Of a stretch of 33,130 nucleotides of DNA, positions 24,869-31,494 are shown piece after piece. The stretch covers positions 1 through 33,130 of the forward strand of contig MUNB01000253.1 in NCBI GenBank assembly GCA_002154345.1. Reading direction: 5' to 3'. The notes beneath the pieces are model-generated. The model searched no databases. It saw only the letters and a list, made by a program, of their open reading frames with translations, and had not been told where the DNA came from. The position numbers and the translations under genes were made by a program. Every line of letters begins with the position of its first letter. Position 1 is the stretch's first letter. The stretch is from Streptomyces griseus. GTDB taxonomy: Bacteria > Actinomycetota > Actinomycetes > Streptomycetales > Streptomycetaceae.

Positions 24869-27175
24869 TCAGAACGCGCCGTCCGTGCGCCGTTTGGCGC
24901 GCCGGTGGACCAGCAGTCCGGCGCCAACGAGCCCGACTGCTGCGAGAGTTACCGACATCACAGTCGCCCCGGTGGCGGCCAGGCTGCCGCCGCCGGAGGT
25001 CGGGGTGACCCCGGCGCCGCCCGCGACGCCGCCGCCGACCGCGGCTCCGGACCCGGAACCGCCGACCGTCGAACCGGAGCCGCCGACCGTCCCGGAGGAG
25101 CCGCCGGTGGAACCGCCGGAGGTGGAGCCGCCACCCGACTGTGTACCGCTGTCACCGCCGGTCGAGCTGTCACCGCCCGTGGACGCGTCGCCGCCGGCCG
25201 CGCCATCGGTGCCTGACGAACTGTCACCACCCGTACTGCCGCCGCCGTTCGTGGTCTCACCTGAGCCGCCGGTGTCGCCGCCCGTCTCGCCGCCGCCCGT
25301 GGCCGCCGTGACGGTGAGCGTCACAGCGGTGGTCCGGGTGGTGCCGACGTCGTTGCGGAACTCGGCGCGGTAGCGGTAGCCGTCCTGTGCCGTGCGCGCG
25401 GTGAAGGAGAGCTCCGGACCGGTCGCGCCCTCGACGTCCTTCCAGGTCTGCGCGCCGTCCGTGCTGACCTGCCAGCGGACCGTGGGCTCCGGGGCGCCCT
25501 CCGCCTCCGCGGCGAGGGCGACCTCCTCGCCGTCCCGGGCCGTGAGGTCGGCGGGCGCCCGGGTCACCAGAGGCGACACCTGACGGGCCAGCTTGGTGAT
25601 CTTCCCCTCGGCGGGGCTGGTCACGAAGACCGTGCCGCCGCCCGGTTCGACTGCGAGCGAGGCCGCGCCGGACTGGCTGTGGTTGCCGGGCAGCGACAGG
25701 TCCTTCGCGGCGACCGCGAAGTCTTCGCTGCTGTACACGGTCAGCGTGCCGTTGTTGTCGTTGGCCGGGTCGGAGAGGTCCCCGCCGTCCTGCCGGACGA
25801 CGAAGGCCCGGCCGCTGTCGAAGGCGGCGTCGCGGGCCAGGTCCTTCCCGACGAGCGTCTTGACCAGCGTGCCCGTGGCGTCGAAGACCAGCACGGAGCG
25901 GTTGACGCCGACCCACACCGCACCGGTGGCCGGGTCCGTCTCGGTGAATCCGGCCATGCCCTGCGCGCCGGGCAGGTCGAAGGAGCCGGTCGGTTCGAAC
26001 GACGTGAGGTCGACCCGGTGCAGCTTGCCGGCCGCGAAGTCGCTGTACCAGAGCGTGCCCCGCTCGGGGTCGGCGGCGAACTGGGCGCCGCCCGGCAGGG
26101 TGAGGGTCCGGGTGGCCTCGCCGGTCGCCCGGACGATCTCGGAGAGCTTCGCGCCCTGGGCGACCAGCACCGTCTCCGGAGTCGTCCCGGGGGCGATGTC
26201 CGTGATGGTGGACCCGGTGAGCCAGACGCCCGAGGCCGCCTCGTCGCCCGCCGCGGCAGCCCCGACGCCCCGCAGCGGGTAGTTGTAGACGACGCCGTCG
26301 CCCGGCAGCGGCCCCGCGATGCGGGCGGCCGTCGAGGCGCGCAGCTCGCCGGTGGAGCCGGGCGCCAGGCTGATCCAGCTCTCCGACGTACCGTCATCGG
26401 GGTTCAGCACATGCAGCCCGCGCTCGTCGACGTCGGCCGTGTCGGGGAGGTTGTCCGCACCGACGTACAGCTTCTTCGATTCGGGGTGCAGCAGCAGGTC
26501 CAGCGGCTTGCCCGCCGAGGTGAAGTCGGCGACCGCCTTGTAGGAGACGGTCCCCGCGGGTACGTCGACGCCCTCGCCGCCCGGTTCGCCGGGCTCCTCG
26601 CCCGCGAAGGCGACGGGTATCCGGACGTCCTGCGTACGGTCGCCCGCGGCGCGGTGGTCGGCGCGGGTGACGACGGAGCAGGAGACCTCGGCACAGTCGA
26701 GGCCGTCGCCCTTCGCCGTGACCTCGATCTCCACGTCGAACGTTCCGCCGGGCCCGAAGGCCTGCGCGAGATCGCCCTCGTAGGGGTCGCCCGGAGGCAC
26801 GATCCACTGCGAGGTCTGCGAACCGCCGCTCATGTCCGCGCCGCCGAGGCAGGGGGAGGGCACCCGGTTGTCGCCGTTGTCCTTGCACAGGGCGACGTAG
26901 ATGCCGGTGGTGAGTCCGTACCCCTCGCCGCTGACGCGGACCTTCTGCCCGGCCGGGTCGAGTCCGGTGGTGGCCGAGACGGTGAGCGTCTGGCCCTGCG
27001 GACCGGTGGCGGTCCTCGGGGTGCCGGCGTCGGCGCTGACCGCCGCGCCGGCGGGGATCGCCGCGAGCAGCAGGGCGGCGACGGCGGCCGTACCGGCCCG
27101 GCGTCTCAGCCTGCCGCGGCCGCTCGGCGGGGTGCCGGGGGCGGTGCCCGAAGCGGTGCCCGGAGTGGATGTCAT
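24869..27175 (-). CDS. Sortase-anchored surface protein: neocarzinostatin-like domain, propeller, Ig-like domain
   Basis: This 768-residue protein has a signal peptide to about residue 48. About 60-185 is a neocarzinostatin-like domain: VRVSGEGYGLTTGIYVALC ... VPSPCLGG ... DCAEVSCSVVTRADH, with two Cys pairs. About 205-560 contains propeller-type repeats (KKLYVGADN, GTLWYSDFAAGKLHRVD, GAVWVGVNRSVLVFD). About 565-650 is Ig-like (VRWQVSTDGAQTWKDV). A Gly/Ser/Thr-rich wall-spanning stretch leads to LAATG (732-736), a membrane helix and KRRTDGAF. LAXTG is the class E sortase signal of Streptomyces, so the protein is probably wall-linked. ATG 27175 has GAGGA at 5-nt spacing. It is 138 bp downstream of the homologous small gene and probably shares its iron-controlled promoter. 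A role in haem or iron capture is inferred, not shown. Confidence 0.87.
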   Translation of the reverse strand: MTSTPGTASGTAPGTPPSGRGRLRRRAGTAAVAALLLAAIPAGAAVSADAGTPRTATGPQGQTLTVSATTGLDPAGQKVRVSGEGYGLTTGIYVALCKDNGDNRVPSPCLGGADMSGGSQTSQWIVPPGDPYEGDLAQAFGPGGTFDVEIEVTAKGDGLDCAEVSCSVVTRADHRAAGDRTQDVRIPVAFAGEEPGEPGGEGVDVPAGTVSYKAVADFTSAGKPLDLLLHPESKKLYVGADNLPDTADVDERGLHVLNPDDGTSESWISLAPGSTGELRASTAARIAGPLPGDGVVYNYPLRGVGAAAAGDEAASGVWLTGSTITDIAPGTTPETVLVAQGAKLSEIVRATGEATRTLTLPGGAQFAADPERGTLWYSDFAAGKLHRVDLTSFEPTGSFDLPGAQGMAGFTETDPATGAVWVGVNRSVLVFDATGTLVKTLVGKDLARDAAFDSGRAFVVRQDGGDLSDPANDNNGTLTVYSSEDFAVAAKDLSLPGNHSQSGAASLAVEPGGGTVFVTSPAEGKITKLARQVSPLVTRAPADLTARDGEEVALAAEAEGAPEPTVRWQVSTDGAQTWKDVEGATGPELSFTARTAQDGYRYRAEFRNDVGTTRTTAVTLTVTAATGGGETGGDTGGSGETTNGGGSTGGDSSSGTDGAAGGDASTGGDSSTGGDSGTQSGGGSTSGGSTGGSSGTVGGSGSTVGGSGSGAAVGGGVAGGAGVTPTSGGGSLAATGATVMSVTLAAVGLVGAGLLVHRRAKRRTDGAF

Positions 27176-27265
27176 GTCATTCCTCGTCACGACGCGGGGG
27201 AGCCCGGCCCCGGCGCGAGCTGCCGGGACCGGGCGCATGGCTGTACTACTGAAGGAAGGTGCTCG

Positions 27266-27320
27266 GTGTCACACGGACCTGCGCCACCCGAGTTCGTGTC
27301 GCACGGGCCCGTGTCACACG
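27266..27320. repeat. Three spaced GTGTCRCACG repeats around the end of the small secreted-protein gene
   Basis: GTGTCACACG occurs at 27266-27275 and 27311-27320, and the one-mismatch form GTGTCGCACG at 27296-27305. The start-to-start spacings are 30 and 15 bp. The last copy contains the stop codon of the minus-strand gene, and a perfect 12-bp palindrome CACGGGCCCGTG lies at 27302-27313. The block may act as an intercistronic hairpin or attenuator; this is inference. Confidence 0.5.
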
Positions 27321-27850
27321 AAGTCGATGGGGGCGTGGACGTCGTACTTGCGGTCGTTGGTGTCGGTGTGGTCGGCGCGGGTCACGATGGCGCACTCGAC
27401 GGTGTCGCCGCAGACGTTGCCGCCGCCGAGGTCGGCCTTGACGTGTATCTGGACGCTGAAGGTGCCGCCGGCGCCGAAGGGTGAGGTGTTGGGGAGGCCG
27501 CCGCCCAGGCTGGAGACCCAGTGCGAGGCGCCGGTGGTGCCGGACTCGTCCTGGCCGCCGAGACACGGCGAGGGCTTGTTGTCGCCCTGGGCCCCGTCCA
27601 CCACGCACAGGCTCACGTAGACGCCCTGCGAGGAGTTGTAACCGCTGCCGCTGACCGTGATGTTGGCGCCGGAGGCGGCCGCGGTGTCGGGTGCGGTGAG
27701 CGACAGGTTGTAGGCGGTGCCCCCGTCGGTGACCGTACGGGTACCGGTCGCGGCGGCGGCGGGGGAGGCGAAGGTCACGGCCAGTGCGGCGGCGGCGAAC
27801 GCGGCGAGACCCGTGCGGGCGACGGTGCGGGTGGAGGGAACAGCACTCAT
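27314..27850 (-). CDS. Small secreted neocarzinostatin-like protein, iron-box controlled
   Basis: This 178-residue exported protein has a signal peptide cleaved near 33-34 (ASPAAA/ATG). The rest is a single domain that aligns along its length with residues about 60-185 of the anchored protein downstream. Shared elements are the V-SG-GY opening, YVSLC, PSPCLGG, FGAGGTF, a C-x5-C pair, VTRADH followed by a DR motif, and a final P-x-x-F strand. The two Cys pairs and strand pattern resemble the neocarzinostatin apoprotein fold. From memory, this domain also occurs with HtaA-type haem-uptake proteins in actinobacteria. ATG 27850 has AAAGGTG upstream. The promoter overlaps a complete iron box, so expression is expected when iron is scarce. 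It lacks an anchor and is probably released or loosely held. Confidence 0.85.
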   Translation of the reverse strand: MSAVPSTRTVARTGLAAFAAAALAVTFASPAAAATGTRTVTDGGTAYNLSLTAPDTAAASGANITVSGSGYNSSQGVYVSLCVVDGAQGDNKPSPCLGGQDESGTTGASHWVSSLGGGLPNTSPFGAGGTFSVQIHVKADLGGGNVCGDTVECAIVTRADHTDTNDRKYDVHAPIDFV

Positions 27851-27904
27851 GTGATGAGCACCTTTCTCGGCATCGGTAACCAGAACCACGGACACCCAGT
27901 CGAC

Positions 27905-27923
27905 TTAGGTAAGGCACACCTAA
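27905..27923. promoter_or_regulatory. Iron box (DmdR/DtxR/IdeR-type operator)
   Basis: TTAGGTAAGGCACACCTAA matches the DtxR-family consensus TTAGGTTAGGCTAACCTAA at 17 of 19 positions. The palindrome extends further: CGACTTAGGT (27901-27910) is the exact reverse complement of ACCTAAGTCG (27918-27927). It overlaps the -10 of the promoter for the minus-strand gene at 27850, 55 bp upstream of the start. Iron-loaded DmdR would be expected to block transcription. Confidence 0.92.
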
Positions 27924-27946
27924 GTCGATGTCTGTTGGGTTGTCAA
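27918..27946 (-). promoter_or_regulatory. Promoter of the iron-regulated secreted-protein operon
   Basis: On the minus strand, TTGACA (27946-27941) is a perfect -35 hexamer and TTAGGT (27923-27918) a fair -10, with an ideal 17-bp spacer. The -10 is the first half-site of the iron box, the classical arrangement for iron-repressed promoters in actinobacteria. Confidence 0.75.
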
Positions 27947-27965
27947 CAAAGTGGCCCGTCCCGGC

Positions 27966-28050
27966 CGCAGGCGTGCAGGCGTGCAGGAGCGCATGAGGCA
28001 GGAGCGCATGAGGCAGGAGTGCAGGTGTGCAGAGTGCAGGAGTGCAGGAG
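27966..28050. repeat. Short imperfect tandem repeats (GTGCAGGA type)
   Basis: The stretch is built of GTGCAGG-like units, including two exact adjacent copies of the 15-mer GGAGCGCATGAGGCA at 27986-28015. It fills the space between the stop of the phosphatase gene and the iron-regulated promoter. No function can be assigned; replication slippage is the simplest origin. Confidence 0.7.
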
Positions 28051-30708
28051 TCAGCCGGTTCCGGCCGACGGGAGGGTCTGCTCGGTCCAGATGGTCTTCC
28101 CGGTCGGCGTGTACCGCGTGCCCCACCGCTGGACGAGCTGCGCCACGATGAACAGGCCGCGCCCGCCCTCGTCGTCCTCCGCGCTGTGCCGCAGGTGCGG
28201 CGAGGTGTGACCGGTGTCCGAGACCTCGCACACCAGGGTGCGGTCCCGGATGAGGCGCAGCCCCAGCGGCCCGCCCCCGTACCGCACCGCGTTGGTGACC
28301 AGCTCGCTGACGACCAGCTCGGTCGCGAACGACAGCTCCTCCAGTCCCCAGGCGGCCAGTTGCCCGGTGGCCAGTTCGCGGGCGCGGCCCACCGACACCG
28401 GTTCGGCGGTCAACTCCCAGTCGGCCACCTGTTCCGCGTCCAGCTCGCGGGTACGGACCAGGAGCAGCGCCGTGTCGTCGGCGCTCGTGCCGCCGGGCAC
28501 CAGCTCGGACACCGCCCGGTCGCACAGCTCCTCCAGCGAGGCGCAACCGCCGCCGAGCACCCCTCCCAGCGCGTCGAGGCCCTGCCCGATGTCGTGGTCC
28601 CGGGCCTCGACCAGGCCGTCGGTGAACAGTGCCAGCAGGCTGCCCACCGGCAGGTCGATCTCCATCGACTCGAACGGCAGGCCGCCCAGGCCCAGCGGCG
28701 GTCCCGCGGGCAGGTCCGGGAACGACACCCGGCCCCCGGGTTCGACGATCGCCGGAGGCAGATGCCCGGCACGCGCCATGACGCAGCGCCGGGAGACCGG
28801 GTCGTAGACCGCGTACAGACAGGTCGCCCCGGTGGTCACGTCGTACGTCTCGACCGCCCCGCCGTACGCGTCCGACCGGTCCTCCGCGGGCTGCCCCACC
28901 AGGTCGTCCAGCCGGGTCAGCAGTTCGTCGGGGGCCATGTCGAGCTGGGCGAAGGCCCGTACGGAGGTGCGGAGCCGGCCCATGGTGGCGGCCGCCTGGA
29001 GCCCGTGCCCAACCACGTCCCCCACCACCAGGCCGACCCGGGTGCCGGACAGCGGGATCACGTCGAACCAGTCCCCGCCGACACCGGTCACATCGTCGGC
29101 CGGCAGATAGCGGTAGGCGGTCTCCACCGCGGACTGCGGCGGCAGGTGGTGGGGCAGCAACTGCCGCTGGAGGACGAGGGAGGCGGTGCGTTCGCGGGTG
29201 TAGCGGCGCGCGTTGTCGATGCAGACGGCGGTCCGGGCGGTCAGCTCGTCCGCCAGGGCGACCTCGCCGTTGTCGAACGTGGTCGCCCGGTCGGGGGCGA
29301 GCGCCCGGCCCGAGGCGTCGGGGCCCACGCCCCGCTCGAAGGTGACGAGCCCCAGGATGCCGCCCCCGGCCCGCAGCGGGACGACGAGGGTGCCCTCGTC
29401 GAGGACGAGCCCGCCGGAGGACAGACTGCGGTGCTGCGGCGAACCGGGCGGATAGCCGACCGGAGGATACGGCTCCGGGGCCTCGCCGGAGGCTGCCGGG
29501 GCGTCGTCGGAGGCGTCGGCGGCGTCGGGGGCCTGTGCGGCTTCCGGCGGGCCCGTCTCCGGCAGGGCGAGGTCCGGCGCACCGCCGCCCGGCTCCGATC
29601 GTTCCGCGACCCGCAGCAGGGACATGTCCGCCGTGCTGCCCACCGCCGCCGTCTCCCCGGTCACCGCGGCCCGGGTGACATCGACCCGTACGGCGGCGGC
29701 GAAGTCCGGCACGGCCACCTCGGCGATCTCCTCGGCGGTGGTGGCCACGTCCAAAACCGTGCCGATCCGGCGGCCGGCCTCGACGAGGAGGGCCAGCCGT
29801 TCCTGGACCCGGTAGCGGTCGGTGATGTCGAAGGCGTCCTCGCAGACGCCGAACACATGCCCGTGGGCGTCCTCCAGCCGGTAGTAGGCGCAGGACCACA
29901 GATGGTCCCTCCCCGGATCGCTGGGCGGCTGCCCCCGGAAGTTCAGGTCGAGGATCGGCTCGCCGGTGTCGATCACCTGGTGCATGACGCCGTCGAGGGT
30001 CTGGGGATAGCCCGGGCTCACGAAGGAGCCGCCGGAGTACAGCTCATCGGCCCGCATGCCCCGGAACGCGGCCAGCGGCTGCCCGATCTCCCGTTCGTAG
30101 GCGGTGTTGCACCAGGTCAGCCGCAGATCGGTGTCGTAGATCGCCAGTCCGACGGGCGACTGGGTGGCCAGCCCCTGGAGCAGGGCGATCCGGGACTCCC
30201 AGTGGCGCAGTTCGCCCACCTCGGCCGCCACCATGATCCGGTCCGGCGCGCCCGGTGTCCCGCTGCCCCCGGCGCCGCCGGGCAGCGGGCAGGTCGCCGT
30301 CGCCACCAGCACCTCACGGCCGTCGTGGGTGCGCGCCACGTGGATCTCGTTGCCGACGAGGGACGAGGGCCCGAGACCGGGAGCGGCCGTTCCGGCGACC
30401 TCGGAGGAATCGGAGGGATCGGCCGGTCCGGAGGGGTCGAGCGGTTCGGAAGGATCGAGCGGTTCGGGCGCCGGGGGCGTCCGGGGCGGCCCGTCCGAAG
30501 AAGCGCCGCCGACCGTGACCGGGTGCGCCGAGAGGAACGCGCTCAGCGGCCGTCCCAGGATCTCGGAGGGCTCGTAGCCGAGCAGCTCGGCGGCCGCGGG
30601 GCTCCAGCCGATGACGGTGCTCTCGGCGTCCAGAACCATCGTGGCCGCCCTGGTGATGTCCAGGGGGCCACGGAAATCGGCGCTCTCCGCCGTGTTCGCC
30701 GCGCTCAC
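28051..30708 (-). CDS. PAS-PAS-GAF-SpoIIE phosphatase with C-terminal anti-sigma-type ATPase domain
   Basis: This signalling protein of about 885 residues joins sensing to a PP2C/SpoIIE Ser phosphatase and an RsbW-like kinase domain, the kind that acts on anti-sigma-factor antagonists. PAS1 covers about 18-162 and is split by a low-complexity insert (62-118). PAS2 is about 185-300 and GAF about 305-520, again with a Pro/Ala-rich insert. SpoIIE is about 530-755 with metal-binding aspartates in GGDWFD, VGDVVGHG, FTDGLVEARD and ADDTALL. The ATPase is about 763-885 with N-box ELVTNAVRYG and EGGRGLFIV. I chose GTG 30708 (VSAANTAES); a GTG at 30765 would add 19 residues and neither has a clear ribosome site. 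No partner sigma factor or antagonist is encoded beside it. Confidence 0.9.
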   Translation of the reverse strand: MSAANTAESADFRGPLDITRAATMVLDAESTVIGWSPAAAELLGYEPSEILGRPLSAFLSAHPVTVGGASSDGPPRTPPAPEPLDPSEPLDPSGPADPSDSSEVAGTAAPGLGPSSLVGNEIHVARTHDGREVLVATATCPLPGGAGGSGTPGAPDRIMVAAEVGELRHWESRIALLQGLATQSPVGLAIYDTDLRLTWCNTAYEREIGQPLAAFRGMRADELYSGGSFVSPGYPQTLDGVMHQVIDTGEPILDLNFRGQPPSDPGRDHLWSCAYYRLEDAHGHVFGVCEDAFDITDRYRVQERLALLVEAGRRIGTVLDVATTAEEIAEVAVPDFAAAVRVDVTRAAVTGETAAVGSTADMSLLRVAERSEPGGGAPDLALPETGPPEAAQAPDAADASDDAPAASGEAPEPYPPVGYPPGSPQHRSLSSGGLVLDEGTLVVPLRAGGGILGLVTFERGVGPDASGRALAPDRATTFDNGEVALADELTARTAVCIDNARRYTRERTASLVLQRQLLPHHLPPQSAVETAYRYLPADDVTGVGGDWFDVIPLSGTRVGLVVGDVVGHGLQAAATMGRLRTSVRAFAQLDMAPDELLTRLDDLVGQPAEDRSDAYGGAVETYDVTTGATCLYAVYDPVSRRCVMARAGHLPPAIVEPGGRVSFPDLPAGPPLGLGGLPFESMEIDLPVGSLLALFTDGLVEARDHDIGQGLDALGGVLGGGCASLEELCDRAVSELVPGGTSADDTALLLVRTRELDAEQVADWELTAEPVSVGRARELATGQLAAWGLEELSFATELVVSELVTNAVRYGGGPLGLRLIRDRTLVCEVSDTGHTSPHLRHSAEDDEGGRGLFIVAQLVQRWGTRYTPTGKTIWTEQTLPSAGTG
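30414..30470. repeat. In-frame short repeat in the PAS1 insert
   Basis: The segment GGTCGAGCGGTTCGGA is followed by the near-copy GATCGAGCGGTTCGGG, and related GGAGGG units precede it. In the protein this gives repeated EPLDPS and DPSGPADPS units inside the first PAS domain. It looks like expansion of a flexible loop and should not shift the frame. Confidence 0.6.
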
Positions 30709-30804
30709 GGCGCGACCCCGGCCCGTTTCATTACCCTCAGAATCCGCCCTGCCCGGGACCGGCACAACCGCGGTGCCCCGGTCCGGGCCGGCGGGGCATC
30801 GGCG

Positions 30805-31434
30805 TCAGCGCACCCCGTCGGGCCGGAACTGCACGCTGACGCGCGGCCCGACGGCCCGCGCGGTCTTGGGGATCGCGTGCTCCCAGGTGCGCTGGCAGCT
30901 GCCGCCCATGACGATCAGGTCGCCGTGGCCGAGCGGCCTGCGCACGGGGACGGGGCCCGGGCGGCGCGGCCGGAGGGCGAGGTACCGGGGCGCGCCCAGC
31001 GAGAGGATCGCGACCATGGTGTCCTCGGTGCTTCCCCGCCCGGTGGTGTCCCCGTGCCAGGCGACCCCGTCCCGTCCGTCGCGGTAGAAGCACAGCCCCG
31101 CCGTGGTGAACGGTTCGCCGAGCTCGGCCGCGTAATGCCTGCTCAGCTCGGTGCGGGCGGCCTCCAGCGCCGGGTGCGGAAGAGGGTCGCGGCGGCCGAA
31201 GTGGGCCAGCAGCCGGGGGACCGCCACCACGCGCTCGTACATGACGCGCTGCTCGGCCCGCCAGGCGACATCGCGTACCAGCGTCTCGAACAGTGTGTCC
31301 GCGCCCCGGAGCCATTGCGGCAGCACGTCGATCCAGGCTCCGTGGCCCAGGTCGGTACGGCGCAGCCCGCTCAGGGGGCGGGTGCCGACCTCGGCCTCCT
31401 GGTCGAAAAGTGAGCTCTGCAGGTGTACGGCCAT
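30805..31434 (-). CDS. AlkB-like Fe(II)/2-oxoglutarate dioxygenase (DNA alkylation repair)
   Basis: This 209-residue protein matches the AlkB family, which removes alkyl groups from DNA or RNA bases by oxidative demethylation. The iron ligands are visible as H127-x-D129 (AWHGD) and H186 (WEHAIPK), and the 2-oxoglutarate-binding arginines as R198 and R204 (RVSVQFR). The preceding CFYRDGRDGV is the family's substrate-loop lead-in. No ribosome site precedes ATG 31434, and a promoter with TTCGCA/TACGCT would start transcription at or near the ATG, so the mRNA may be leaderless. A LexA-like box covers this promoter. The gene follows the GMC oxidoreductase gene on the same strand with a 60-bp gap. 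Confidence 0.9.
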   Translation of the reverse strand: MAVHLQSSLFDQEAEVGTRPLSGLRRTDLGHGAWIDVLPQWLRGADTLFETLVRDVAWRAEQRVMYERVVAVPRLLAHFGRRDPLPHPALEAARTELSRHYAAELGEPFTTAGLCFYRDGRDGVAWHGDTTGRGSTEDTMVAILSLGAPRYLALRPRRPGPVPVRRPLGHGDLIVMGGSCQRTWEHAIPKTARAVGPRVSVQFRPDGVR

Positions 31435-31440
31435 GGGGTG

Positions 31441-31470
31441 AGCGTAACGCTATTCGAGCATGTGTGCGAA
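31441..31470 (-). promoter_or_regulatory. Candidate promoter of the alkB-like gene
   Basis: On the minus strand TTCGCA (31470-31465) and TACGCT (31446-31441) are separated by 18 bp. Transcription would begin within a few bases of the ATG at 31434, fitting a leaderless mRNA. The -35 lies inside the LexA-like box. Confidence 0.45.
31454..31469. promoter_or_regulatory. LexA/SOS-like box upstream of the alkB-like gene
   Basis: TCGAGCATGTGTGCGA differs from the actinobacterial SOS box TCGAAC-N4-GTTCGA at only two of the 12 defined positions. It is embedded in a longer palindrome, CTATTCG (31450-31456) and CGAATAG (31467-31473), with the same centre. The box lies 19 bp upstream of the start codon, over the predicted promoter. 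LexA repression relieved by DNA damage would suit an alkylation-repair gene; binding is not shown. Confidence 0.6.
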
Positions 31471-31494
31471 TAGTCGGGCGGTGACGACGCATGA

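Noticed and set aside
27966..28050. Repeat tract considered as a CRISPR array
   Set aside because: The units are 7-15 bp, directly adjacent and imperfect, with no unique spacers and no cas genes.
28027..31413. Very long plus-strand frame of about 1128 codons opposite the phosphatase and alkB-like genes
   Set aside because: Gly/Arg/Asp/Gln-rich antisense shadow; all recognisable catalytic motifs are on the minus strand.
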